From: a virus
Virus record (IMG/VR): IMGVR_UViG_3300047551_002116
Span: 1-20,381 of that record
Length of the DNA stretch: 20,381 nucleotides
Direction: 5' to 3' (one strand)
Of this stretch, positions 1 through 8,321 are shown piece after piece. The position numbers were made by a program, and so were the translations under genes. Within the stretch, counting starts at the first letter, position 1. The number at the start of each line of letters is the position of its first letter. The notes beneath the pieces were generated by a model. The model saw only the letters and a list, made by a program, of their open reading frames with translations, ran no database searches and was not told the DNA's origin.

Positions 1-555
1 GCTGAAGCAGCACGAGCCCTCGGCGTAAGCAATGAAGCTGTCTACGCAGCCGTCAAAGAAGGCCGTCTCTCAACAGTTGTGGCTGCAGATGGTCGCATCA
101 AAGTGAACAGTGAAACCATGCGGGCCGAGTGGTCTCGCAATACCCAGCGCCGCATTGGCGTCGGCCCCAAGCCCGCCGGCCCTGGCACGTCCTCCGCTCC
201 CCTGCGCTCACGCGAAGACCGCATGCGCTCCCCCGATTCCACCCCTCGCCTCAGCCGAACCCGCGAGTCCATCCCCGACTACGACGAAAGCCGCGCCCGC
301 ACCGAGCACCTAAAAGCCGAACTCCTCGAACTCGAGCGCCAACAAAAAGAGGGCCTCCTAGTCCCGGCCGCCGAAGTCGAATCCCGCTGGGTCGAAATCG
401 TCACCCTGGCCCGCACCAAGATCCTCGGCATCCCCACCAAAGCCAAGCAACGCATCCCCGACCTAGACACCGACGCCATAGGTCTGTTGGAAGACATCGT
501 TCGCGAAACCCTCGAAGACCTAAGTGGTCACGCAGCTAAGGAGGACGACCTGTGA
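1..555 (+). CDS. terS: Terminase small subunit (Nu1-like), 5' end missing
   Basis: The frame is already open at base 1, so the gene begins upstream of the window; the GTG at 79 is internal. The first visible residues (AEAARALGVSNEAVYAAVKE) look like the helix-turn-helix of a DNA-binding terminase small subunit, the part that in lambda Nu1 binds cos. After a Pro/Arg-rich linker, the C-terminal half has the charged segment YDESRARTEHLKAELLELE and the stretch ILGIPTKAKQRIPDL, typical of the Nu1/DUF1441-type family and probably the contact surface for the large subunit. The stop overlaps the GTG start of the large subunit gene, which suggests translational coupling. Family assignment rests on motif recognition and on position next to TerL. 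Confidence 0.82.
   Translation, partial: AEAARALGVSNEAVYAAVKEGRLSTVVAADGRIKVNSETMRAEWSRNTQRRIGVGPKPAGPGTSSAPLRSREDRMRSPDSTPRLSRTRESIPDYDESRARTEHLKAELLELERQQKEGLLVPAAEVESRWVEIVTLARTKILGIPTKAKQRIPDLDTDAIGLLEDIVRETLEDLSGHAAKEDDL
538..544 (+). promoter_or_regulatory. Ribosome binding site of terL
   Basis: AAGGAGG lies 7 bases before the GTG at 552. It is the best Shine-Dalgarno sequence in the left half of the window and fixes a GTG rather than an ATG as the start of the large terminase gene. The site lies inside the 3' end of the small subunit gene. Confidence 0.8.
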
Positions 556-2411
556 CAGCTCTGGCCCGCCTAGAACGCGCCGCCCTCACCGCCTTCAAAC
601 CCCCACGCAAGCTCTCCCTTAGCGAATGGGCCGACACATACGCCGTACTTAGCGCCGAATCAAGCGCAGAAGGCGGCCGTTGGCACACATTACCCTATCA
701 AAAGGGAATTATGGACGCAATAAGCTCAAATAACGTCGAACAAGTAACTGTAATGAAATCTGCGCGTGTTGGCTACTCCAAAATCCTCAATCACGTCATT
801 GCCTATCACATCCATCAAGACCCAGCACCGATCATGCTGGTTCAACCCACCATCGAGGACGCCCAGGGCTACTCCAAAGAGGAGATCGCCCCCATGCTCC
901 GCGACACCCCCTGCTTAGCCGGCCTAGTCAGCGAGGCCAAGGCCAAGGACGGGGCTAACACCATCCTCCAAAAGCAGTTCCCCGGTGGGACGCTCAGCCT
1001 CGTCGGCGCCAACTCTCCCCGCGGCTTCAGACGTGTGAGCCGACGCATCGTGCTCTTCGACGAGATCGACGGCTACCCCAGCTCAGCCGGCGCCGAGGGC
1101 GACCAAATCAAGCTCGGCATCCGCCGCACCGAGTACTACTGGAACCGCAAGATCGTCGCCGGCTCCACCCCCACCGTCAAAGACTTCAGCCGAGTGGAAC
1201 GCATGTTCCAGCAGACGGACCAGCGCCGCTACTTCGTGCCCTGTCCCCACTGCACCCACATGCAGTACCTCCGCTGGCCTAATTTCGCGTGGACGGACAG
1301 CGATCCCGCAACCGTCGCCTACAAGTGTGAGAACTGCGCGGAACTTATCCCCCACTCCAAAAAGCGCTGGATGGTCGAGCGCGGTGAGTGGCGCCCCACG
1401 GCCCCAGGCAACGGTCGCCACGTCGGCTTCCACATCTGGGCTGCCTACAGCTACTCCCCCAACGCCAGCTGGCCCCAGCTCGTCGAAGAGTTCCTCGACG
1501 CCAAGCACGACGCCGAAGCCCTAAAGACCTTTGTGAACACGGTGCTCGGTGAGACGTGGGAGGACGAGTACGCCTCGAAGATCGGTGCTGACGCTCTGCT
1601 GGAACGCGCCGCCAAGGAGACCTACGCCCACACCATCGCACCACCCGAAGTCCTGGCGCTCACCATCGGCTGCGACGTCCAAGACGATCGCCTAAGTCTG
1701 AGCGTCTGGGGTTGGGGCCGCGAAGAAGAGGGTTGGCTTATCGACCGCATCAAGCTCTACGGCAGCCCATCCCGCCCCGAAGTCTGGAAACAACTCGACG
1801 AAGTCCTAGCCAAGCCCTACACCAACGAGGCCGACGAGCCGCTCAAGGTGCTCTGCTGCGCAATCGACTCCGGCGGCCACCACACCCAGGAGGTCTACGC
1901 CTACTCCCGCGACCGCCACGCCATCGGCGTCATCGCCATCAAAGGCGTAGGCCAGAAAGGCAAACCCGTCTTAGGCAAACCCACCAAGGTCGACGTGAAC
2001 TACAAAGGCAAAGCCCTAAAGAAGGGGGCACAGCTCTTTACCGTCGGCGTTGACGGCATCAAGTCCCTGCTCTTCGGCCGCCTTAAGCACAACGAGCCCG
2101 GCCCTGGTTACCTGCACTTCTACCCCACGATCGGCGCCGACTACTTCCAAGAACTCACAGCCGAGAAGCAGATCCTCCGCTTTAGGAACGGCTTCCCCGA
2201 GCGGGTGTGGGTAAAGAAAAGCCAAGCACCCAACGAAGCCCTTGACGAACTGAACTACGCATACGCCGCTCTGCATCGTCTCTACCAGCGATACGACAGA
2301 CGTTCCATCTGGGATCAGCTGGAACGCCATAAGGAGCCTAAGCAGGTGCCCCAGCTAAGATCCAACAAGCAAAACCCGCCTAAACGGGCCAATTTCGTGC
2401 AGAGCTGGTAA
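552..2411 (+). CDS. terL: Terminase large subunit, lambda gpA family
   Basis: Packaging ATPase and nuclease that cuts the DNA concatemer and drives it through the portal. At 619 aa it is close to lambda gpA in length. The Walker A-like motif KSARVGYSK is at residues 69-77 and is the lambda gpA version almost letter for letter. A Walker B-like segment RIVLFDEID has acidic residues D170/E171. Two CxxC pairs (C231/C234 and C259/C262) look like a zinc ribbon between ATPase and nuclease. The nuclease domain begins with LTIGCDVQDDRLSLSVWGWG, where D375 is the likely first metal ligand. The GTG start is supported by AAGGAGG and by a GTGA overlap with terS. A short AT-rich patch covers the Walker A region (about 685-800), unlike the GC-rich surroundings. 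Confidence 0.95.
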   Translation: MTALARLERAALTAFKPPRKLSLSEWADTYAVLSAESSAEGGRWHTLPYQKGIMDAISSNNVEQVTVMKSARVGYSKILNHVIAYHIHQDPAPIMLVQPTIEDAQGYSKEEIAPMLRDTPCLAGLVSEAKAKDGANTILQKQFPGGTLSLVGANSPRGFRRVSRRIVLFDEIDGYPSSAGAEGDQIKLGIRRTEYYWNRKIVAGSTPTVKDFSRVERMFQQTDQRRYFVPCPHCTHMQYLRWPNFAWTDSDPATVAYKCENCAELIPHSKKRWMVERGEWRPTAPGNGRHVGFHIWAAYSYSPNASWPQLVEEFLDAKHDAEALKTFVNTVLGETWEDEYASKIGADALLERAAKETYAHTIAPPEVLALTIGCDVQDDRLSLSVWGWGREEEGWLIDRIKLYGSPSRPEVWKQLDEVLAKPYTNEADEPLKVLCCAIDSGGHHTQEVYAYSRDRHAIGVIAIKGVGQKGKPVLGKPTKVDVNYKGKALKKGAQLFTVGVDGIKSLLFGRLKHNEPGPGYLHFYPTIGADYFQELTAEKQILRFRNGFPERVWVKKSQAPNEALDELNYAYAALHRLYQRYDRRSIWDQLERHKEPKQVPQLRSNKQNPPKRANFVQSW

Positions 2412-2414
2412 GCC

Positions 2415-2987
2415 GTGAACATCCCATCCACCATCAGAGCCGGCGACACCATCCAGTGGAGGGACGACGCGACTACCGACAACCTCGGCGATCCCATCGA
2501 CAGCTCCACCTGGACCCTCACCTACTGGCTGCGCACCAACACAGCCGCTGAGGCCGCCAGCGTTGTAGGCACCGCTTACGGCACCGGCTGGGCCTTCACC
2601 ATCCCTGCCGTCACCTCCGCTGCCTTCGACGCCGGCACCTGGTACTGGCAGGCGATCGCCAGCAAGACCGGCGCTGTCGTCACCATCGGCTCCGGCTCCG
2701 CCACCGTCAGCCCCTCCCTCTCCTATACGGGCACCGCAACCGCCTACGACGGCCGCACCCAAGCCCAAAAAGACCTAGAGGCTGTCCAACTCGCCATCCG
2801 CACCCTGCTCAGCGGCGGCAGCGTCAAGGAATACCGGATCGGCCAACGCAGCATCAAGCGCTACGACTTAGCCGAGCTAATCCAGCTCGAAGGCCGTCTT
2901 AAGGCCGAAGTCAAGCGCGAACAAGCCGCCGAGCTCAGCGCCAACGGCTTAGGCAATCCCCGCAACATGTTCGTGAGGTTCGGCTGA
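2415..2987 (+). CDS. W: Ig-like domain fused to gpW-like head-tail joining domain
   Basis: The 190-residue protein has two parts. Residues 1 to about 100 are rich in Thr, Ser, Ala, Trp and Tyr and look like one beta-sandwich (for example TWTLTYWLRTN, GTWYWQAIASK). From about 112, KDLEAVQLAIRTLLSGGSVK and RSIKRYDLAELIQLEGRL match the pattern of lambda gpW (about 68 aa), which sits under the portal and stabilises packaged DNA. Its place between the terminase and portal genes is that of lambda W. The C-terminal NPRNMFVRF is a familiar ending for this architecture in prophages. The start is GTG, 4 bases after the terL stop, without a clear Shine-Dalgarno. The function of the N-terminal part is not known to me; surface exposure or neck decoration would be guesses. 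Confidence 0.72.
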   Translation: MNIPSTIRAGDTIQWRDDATTDNLGDPIDSSTWTLTYWLRTNTAAEAASVVGTAYGTGWAFTIPAVTSAAFDAGTWYWQAIASKTGAVVTIGSGSATVSPSLSYTGTATAYDGRTQAQKDLEAVQLAIRTLLSGGSVKEYRIGQRSIKRYDLAELIQLEGRLKAEVKREQAAELSANGLGNPRNMFVRFG

Positions 2988-4552
2988 TGGCTAAGAAGCG
3001 CAAGCGGCAACGCACCCAAACCCCGACGCCACTGAGCCCCGCCGCAGTCGTACCGGCCCCGCAAGCTCAGCCGCGTAGGCAGCGCCAATACCAAGGCGCC
3101 CTTATCTCGCGCCTTACGGCCGACTGGCTCGCCTCTCAGACGAGCGCCGACGCCGAAATCCGCACCAGCCTGCGCAAACTGCGCGACCGCTCCCGCGAGC
3201 TGGTCCGCAACAACCCCTACGCCAAGCAGGCCAAGCGCACCACCCAGATCAACGTCATCGGCACGGGCATCAAGCTCCAAAGCCAAGTCCTCCAGCTCCG
3301 CGGCAACAAACGCGACGACCGCATCAACCGCATCATCGAGGCCAAGTGGGAAGCCTGGACCCGCGCCACCAACTGCGACGTCGCTGGCCGCTACAGCTTC
3401 CACCAGATCGAGTGGATCGTCGCCGGCGCCCTCCCCGAATCCGGCGAAGCCCTAATTCGCCTGGTGCGTCGGCCCTTCGGCAAGTCCAAGATCCCACTCG
3501 CCCTTCAGGTCCTTGAAAGCGACTTGATCGACGAGGAGTACAACGGCGCCACTCTCAACCCCGCTAACGAGTGGCGTAACGGCGTCGAGGTCAACGAGTG
3601 GGGCCGCCCCGTCCGCTATGCCATCCTCACCCGCCACCCAGGCGACTACTGGTTCCAAGCCGCCCCGCAGCGCAACGAAAAACACGTCTTCCTAAGTGCT
3701 GACGAGGTCATCCACCTCTACTTGCCGGACCGGCCCTTCCAGAACCGTGGTGTGCCCTGGTACCACCCCGTGATGCTCGACGCCCACCAGCTGCAGGGCT
3801 ACGAAGAGGCCGCCGTCATCCGGGCCCGCGCCGGCGCCTCCTTGATGGGCTTCATCACCAACAACGAAGGCGAACTAACCCCCGACGACATCGAAAACAA
3901 CCAACGCATAAGTCAGTTTGAACCTGGTACGTTCAAGTACTTAGCTCCTGGTGAGGGCGTTACGGTGCCATCAATTGATGCGCCGGACCAGCAGTTCGAG
4001 ATGTTTGTCCGCAACAAGATCCGCCGCTTCGCCTCAGGCTTCGGCTGCTCCTACGAAACCCTCAGCCGCGACTTCAGCGAGACCAACTACTCCTCCTCTC
4101 GCCTGAGTCTCTTGGAGGACAGGGAGCACTGGCGCGTAATTCAGAACTACCTAATCGAGAACCTACATATGCGTGTCTTCCGCGAATGGCTAAGCCTCGC
4201 CGTCCTAAGTGGGGAGCTACCGCTTACTGACTACGAGCTGCGTCCTGAGCGGTACGACACACCTAGGTGGATGCCGCGTGGCTGGAGCTGGGTCGATCCA
4301 CTCAAGGAAGTCAAGGCCTACCGCGAAGCCGAGCAGGCCGGCTACATGACCAAGTCCCAGATCATCGCCCAGTCCGGTGGAGACTTCGACGACAACCTCG
4401 CTGAGATCGCCCGCGAAACCGCCTTAGCTACCGACCTAGGCGTCACCCTCGACCGCGACATCATTCACGCCACCCCTAAGCAAGGCGATCTCTTCGCCGC
4501 CTCACCTGATGCGTCCTTAGGTGACACCTCACCTGGCCCCGTAAGCCCCTGA
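2987..4552 (+). CDS. B: Portal protein, lambda gpB family
   Basis: The dodecameric portal through which DNA enters the head and to which the tail connects. The 521 aa length is near that of lambda gpB. Family motifs are visible: RDRSRELVRNNPYAKQAKRT near the N terminus followed by NVIGTGIKLQ, and later FVRNKIRRFASGFGCSYETL with NYSSSRLSLLEDREHW, the usual portal_2 signature. The N terminus starts with a basic stretch (KKRKRQR) and a Pro-rich linker. The ATG overlaps the TGA of the preceding gene by one base, and GAGG lies 8 bases upstream. It is followed by a 32-base gap that ends in the SD-less start context CTTATGG. Confidence 0.93.
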   Translation: MAKKRKRQRTQTPTPLSPAAVVPAPQAQPRRQRQYQGALISRLTADWLASQTSADAEIRTSLRKLRDRSRELVRNNPYAKQAKRTTQINVIGTGIKLQSQVLQLRGNKRDDRINRIIEAKWEAWTRATNCDVAGRYSFHQIEWIVAGALPESGEALIRLVRRPFGKSKIPLALQVLESDLIDEEYNGATLNPANEWRNGVEVNEWGRPVRYAILTRHPGDYWFQAAPQRNEKHVFLSADEVIHLYLPDRPFQNRGVPWYHPVMLDAHQLQGYEEAAVIRARAGASLMGFITNNEGELTPDDIENNQRISQFEPGTFKYLAPGEGVTVPSIDAPDQQFEMFVRNKIRRFASGFGCSYETLSRDFSETNYSSSRLSLLEDREHWRVIQNYLIENLHMRVFREWLSLAVLSGELPLTDYELRPERYDTPRWMPRGWSWVDPLKEVKAYREAEQAGYMTKSQIIAQSGGDFDDNLAEIARETALATDLGVTLDRDIIHATPKQGDLFAASPDASLGDTSPGPVSP

Positions 4553-4584
4553 GTTTCCACGCTGCTCTACTGCCTGACCTTCTT

Positions 4585-7500
4585 ATGGACACCGTGCCTA
4601 CGCAGTCGATGCGCGAGGAAGCGCAGCGATACCGCGACTGGAAAGCCAAGGGCCACAAGGGCGGAACTGGCGTCGCCGCTCGCCGGGCCTCCCAAATCCT
4701 CAGCGGCAACCCCCTTAGTAGCGACACCGTCCGCACGATGAGCGCGTGGTTCGCACGACATGAGGTTGACAAGCGTGCCGAGGGCTTCCGCCCGGGCGAA
4801 GCTGGCTACCCCTCACCGGGGCGCGTCGCCTGGGCTGCATGGGGTGGAGACCCAGGAAAGACCTGGAGCGACGCCTTAGTAAGTCGGATGGATCAAGATG
4901 AACGCAGCACCCCCGACACCGCAATGCCCGATGTAAGCGAAGCCGTAGCGGAACGCGAACTCGACCCCACACTCAGCGCTGTTCAAGCTGCCCTCTACGA
5001 GGCCCTCGAGGACGTCACCGAAGACCTCGGCAGCTTCGATCAGGGCTCCGGCGCTCACGGTGCGCACTACATGGCCGAGAGCCCCTTCGCCGACAAGGGC
5101 CTCGTCTGCGCCAACTGCGCCTTCTACGCCGGGCCCCGCGCATGCGAAATCGTCGAAGGCGACATCGATCCGGCCGGCGTCTGCAAGTTCTGGATCATCC
5201 CCGAGCGCCTAATTAGCGAGGCTCCCGAGACCGAATCCGGCCGGCCGTACCCCAACGAGCACGCCGCTCGCCTGCGCGACCCCTCGGCCTACGACCGCTT
5301 CCGTCGCCGCAACAACGCTGCCGGCCGCGGCATCGACTTCATCTTCGGCATCAAGTCCGGCGAATCCGGCGCCGACCTCCAAGCCATCCGCTTCAAGCTC
5401 GACCGCTTCACCGCTAAGCAGGCGAGGGAATGGCTAAGTAGTCACAACTATGAGCCGATCCAATTTGAGGAGGCCACGAACGCCAAGCAGCTAAGCGACG
5501 ACACTGCCGAGCGAGCTAAGGCCGACGAGCTCAAGAATGGTGACTTCGTGCGCTGGCAGAGCTCCGGCGGCACAGCTCAGGGCCGCATCGAACACGTCAT
5601 GCGCCAGGGCACCCTTGGCGTACCCGACTCCGAGTTCAGCATCAACGCCACCGAGGAAGACCCCGCCGCCCTCATCCGCATCTACCGCCAAGGCACCGAC
5701 GGCTGGAACGCCACCGAGACTCTGGTAGGCCACCGCTTCTCTACGCTAAGCAAAATTGCCCCCCTTAGGAATATGGATCCCCTTGATCGCAGCTCTGCTG
5801 AGCGGCTTACCCGTACGGAAGCCACAATCTTCCGCTCCCTAGCCGCTACCTCAGCTGACGCCGAAAACCGCAGCTTCGAGTTCCCCTTCAGTTCCGAGTT
5901 CCCAGTAGCTCGCTACTTCGGAAACGAAGTACTTAGCCACGAAGCCGACGCAGCAGACCTGGCTCGCCTTAACGACGGCGCCCCTCTGCTGTTCAACCAC
6001 AATCCCGACAAAGTCGTGGGTGTGGTGGAGCGGGCCTGGATCGACTCCAAGGACAAGCGCGGTTACGCCAAAGTCCGCTTCTCCCGCAACGCCTTCGCCC
6101 AGGAAGTACTAAGCGACGTGCGTGATGGCATCCTGCGCGGCATCAGCTTCGGCTACGCCATCGACAAGATGGAGGAGCGTGGCGGTGACTACGTCGCCAC
6201 AAAATGGCAACCGCACGAAATCAGCGTCGTCTCTATCCCAGCTGACCCGGGCGTAGGAATCGGGCGCTCTCTACTTACGACCGATCAGTGCTTACAACCC
6301 TCCAGCCCTAAGATCGAGAACGAAGCGCCTGCTAAGCAGGAGATCCGCCAAGCGGCCACAACCGCATCTACCCCCATTCCCGAAATGGAAACCACCCCTG
6401 ATCTGGAGGTGATCCGGTCCCAGGCCGCTGAGGCCGAGCGGACCCGGATTGCCGCCATCACCGCCCTCGGTGCTAAGCACCAGCTGCAAGACCTGGCCCG
6501 TGAGCTCATCGACGGAGGTCGCTCCATCGACGAAGCTCGCGCTGCTGTCCTCGACAAACTCGGCTCGACCCCCGTGGAAACTCCCATCCGCTCCACCGAC
6601 CTGACCACCAACGACGTGGGCCTGTCGGACAAAGAAACCAAGCGCTTCAGCTTCGTCCGCGCTCTCAACTACCTGGCCAACCCGGCCGACGCTTCGGCTC
6701 GCCGCGCCGCCGAGTTCGAAATCGAAGTCGGTCGCGCTGCCGCCGCCAAGTACGAGCGCTCCTCCAACGGCATCGTGGTGCCCAACGAGGTGCTGCGTCG
6801 CGACCTGACCGCCGGCCTCCCCTCCGCCGGTGGCAACCTGGTGGCCGACGAGCTGCTCAGCGGCTCCTTCATCGACCTGCTCCGCAACCGCCTCGCCCTG
6901 GCCAACGCCGGCGTGACCATGCTGAGCGGCCTGCAGGGCAACATCAGCATCCCCCGTCAGAGCTCCGCTTCCACCGCCTACTGGGTCGGCGAGAACGTGG
7001 CTCCCACCGAATCGCAACAGGCGATTGACCAAGTCAACATGACGCCCAAGACCGTGGGCGCCTTCGTCGACTACAGCCGCCGCCTGCTGCTCCAGGCCTC
7101 GATCGACGTGGAAGCGATGGTCCGTAACGACCTGACCCGCGTGATCGCCCTCGAGCTGGACCGCGCCGGCATCTACGGCACCGGTTCCTCCAACCAGCCC
7201 CTCGGCCTGGTGAACACCACCGGTATCGGCAGCCAGACCATCTCCACCTACGGCACCTTCGACGAGTACATCGGCATGGAGACCGATGTGGCGACGGCCA
7301 ACGCCGACGCTGGCTCGATGCGCTACATCATCAACGCCGCCGCCCGCGGCGCCCTGAAGTCCACCGCCAAGTCCGCCTCGGCTGTGGCTGCTGGCTTCGT
7401 GTTCGAGAACGGCGAGATCAATGGCTACCCCGCCATCGTCTCCAACCAGCTGCAGAACAACGACGCCCTGTTCGGCGACTTCTCCATGATGATCATGGGC

Positions 7501-7629
7501 ATGTGGAGCGGCCTCGACCTCACCGTCGACCCCTATGCCGGCGCCACCGCAGGCACCGTCCGCATCATCGCTCTGCAAGACGTCGACTTCGCCGTCAAGC
7601 AGCCCGGCGCCTTCTGCTACGGCACCTGA
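4585..7629 (+). CDS. Multidomain polyprotein: small N-terminal domains, HK97-type prohead protease and HK97-fold major capsid protein
   Basis: One uninterrupted 1014-residue ORF. Residues 1-100: a conserved phage domain with GGTGVAARRASQILSG and FARHEVDKR, function unknown to me. Residues 170-205: a four-cysteine motif (C175, C178, C187, C200) that could bind metal or an Fe-S cluster. Residues 221-297: a small PYPNEHAARL...RRRNNAAGRGID domain seen in phage proteins. Residues 315-395: a Tudor-like GDFVRWQSSGGTAQGRI domain. Residues 396-565: an S78 prohead protease with LLFNHNPDKVVGVVE (H472) and GISFGYAID (S521) as likely catalytic residues, and PHEISVVSIPADP. Residues 600-665: a helical delta/scaffold-like segment. 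Residues 680-1014: the HK97 capsid fold, with AGLPSAGGNLVADELL, the GENVAPTESQQ region and a GTGSSNQPLGL strand. No Shine-Dalgarno precedes 4585. Met601 (6385) could be an internal start giving a separate 414-aa capsid precursor. Confidence 0.9.
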   Translation: MDTVPTQSMREEAQRYRDWKAKGHKGGTGVAARRASQILSGNPLSSDTVRTMSAWFARHEVDKRAEGFRPGEAGYPSPGRVAWAAWGGDPGKTWSDALVSRMDQDERSTPDTAMPDVSEAVAERELDPTLSAVQAALYEALEDVTEDLGSFDQGSGAHGAHYMAESPFADKGLVCANCAFYAGPRACEIVEGDIDPAGVCKFWIIPERLISEAPETESGRPYPNEHAARLRDPSAYDRFRRRNNAAGRGIDFIFGIKSGESGADLQAIRFKLDRFTAKQAREWLSSHNYEPIQFEEATNAKQLSDDTAERAKADELKNGDFVRWQSSGGTAQGRIEHVMRQGTLGVPDSEFSINATEEDPAALIRIYRQGTDGWNATETLVGHRFSTLSKIAPLRNMDPLDRSSAERLTRTEATIFRSLAATSADAENRSFEFPFSSEFPVARYFGNEVLSHEADAADLARLNDGAPLLFNHNPDKVVGVVERAWIDSKDKRGYAKVRFSRNAFAQEVLSDVRDGILRGISFGYAIDKMEERGGDYVATKWQPHEISVVSIPADPGVGIGRSLLTTDQCLQPSSPKIENEAPAKQEIRQAATTASTPIPEMETTPDLEVIRSQAAEAERTRIAAITALGAKHQLQDLARELIDGGRSIDEARAAVLDKLGSTPVETPIRSTDLTTNDVGLSDKETKRFSFVRALNYLANPADASARRAAEFEIEVGRAAAAKYERSSNGIVVPNEVLRRDLTAGLPSAGGNLVADELLSGSFIDLLRNRLALANAGVTMLSGLQGNISIPRQSSASTAYWVGENVAPTESQQAIDQVNMTPKTVGAFVDYSRRLLLQASIDVEAMVRNDLTRVIALELDRAGIYGTGSSNQPLGLVNTTGIGSQTISTYGTFDEYIGMETDVATANADAGSMRYIINAAARGALKSTAKSASAVAAGFVFENGEINGYPAIVSNQLQNNDALFGDFSMMIMGMWSGLDLTVDPYAGATAGTVRIIALQDVDFAVKQPGAFCYGT

Positions 7630-7656
7630 GCTTCATAAGTCACCTGCATCTAGATC

Positions 7657-7884
7657 ATGTACATCACACTCCTTAGGCAGGTGATGGTTGCGGGGGAGTC
7701 GGTCTCGGCCGGCTCCACCCTCGATCTAAGCGACGCGGTCGCCACGCTGCTAATTGGCATGGGGAAAGCTGTTGAAGCTGGGCCTCCTGCCCCGTCCGCT
7801 CCTCCGGCTAAGCCTGCTGAGGACACCACACCCAAGGCCCCCCGGGCCAAAACCGCCAAGCCCTCCACTCCCTCTGAGGACTGA
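7657..7884 (+). CDS. Small head-region protein of unknown function
   Basis: 75 residues. The first 40 (MYITLLRQVMVAGESVSAGS, then DLSDAVATLLIGMGKAVE) match the general pattern of short phage proteins found just after capsid genes, in which a beta hairpin is followed by a helix ending in 'GKA'. The rest is a disordered Pro/Ala/Lys tail ending in acidic residues. The gene lies between capsid and putative decoration genes and ends 3 bases before the next ATG. No Shine-Dalgarno is visible. It still contains the CTTAG/CTAAG motifs (7671, 7725, 7808) that its highly biased neighbours lack, so it is probably made at a lower level. A head completion or minor decoration role is a guess. Confidence 0.62.
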   Translation: MYITLLRQVMVAGESVSAGSTLDLSDAVATLLIGMGKAVEAGPPAPSAPPAKPAEDTTPKAPRAKTAKPSTPSED

Positions 7885-7887
7885 TCC

Positions 7888-8298
7888 ATGTCCATCCTGT
7901 CCACCGGCCTGGAGAAGCTCCAGCACTTCGCCCTGGCCCCCACCGCTGTCCGCACCAGCAACCTCGACGGCACCGCCGTTGACCTGAACGACTACGAGGG
8001 CGACGTGGTCGTCATCCTCGACGTCGCCAACGGCGGCACCTCCACCCTCGACGTCAAGATCCAGAGCTCCGACACCTCCGGCGGCTCCTACAGCGACGTG
8101 ACCACCGCCTTCTACCGCGGCGGCTCCGAGGTTGCCTCCTCCGCTGTGGCCTTCTCCCAGGTCAGCACCACTGCCTCCAAGCAGTACCTGGTGTTCCCCA
8201 AAGGCGCCGCCAAGCGCTGGATCAAGGCCGTCAGCACCACCTCCTCCTCTTCGCACACCTACAGCATCAACGCTGTCGGCACCAAGAAGTACGCCTAA
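7888..8298 (+). CDS. Putative head decoration protein
   Basis: 136 residues, beta-rich. The core VVVILDVANGGTSTLDVKIQ followed by SSDTSGGSYSDVTTAF and later KRWIKAVSTTSSSSHTYSI resembles small beta-sandwich proteins encoded after capsid genes. Codon choice is strict (mostly C-ending), no CTAAG/CTTAG occurs inside, and a strong terminator follows the stop. Together these point to a highly expressed structural protein, as lambda D (decoration) would be in this position. A weak GAGG lies about 7 bases before the ATG. The second half resembles the product of the gene at 8883 in pattern. The assignment is by position and expression signals, not by a firm family match. Confidence 0.6.
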   Translation: MSILSTGLEKLQHFALAPTAVRTSNLDGTAVDLNDYEGDVVVILDVANGGTSTLDVKIQSSDTSGGSYSDVTTAFYRGGSEVASSAVAFSQVSTTASKQYLVFPKGAAKRWIKAVSTTSSSSHTYSINAVGTKKYA

Positions 8299-8321
8299 GC
8301 TTTAGGCGGGTTCTGCGAAGG

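Noticed and set aside
2652-2659. HIP1 octamer GCGATCGC, as a sign of a cyanobacterial genome
   Set aside because: Only one copy was noticed in the window, no more than chance would give, so it does not support enrichment.
6328-6340. CCTGCTAAGCAGG hairpin in the linker region of the polyprotein
   Set aside because: Stem of five pairs with a three-base loop; this is the recurrent GCTAAGCAG sequence preceded by a chance complement. Too small to claim a regulatory structure.
6292-7578. Long open frame on the minus strand opposite the capsid region (428 codons)
   Set aside because: It is in register with the capsid codons, gives a Gly/Val/His-rich unfamiliar protein, and exists only because the capsid part avoids TTA, CTA and TCA codons.
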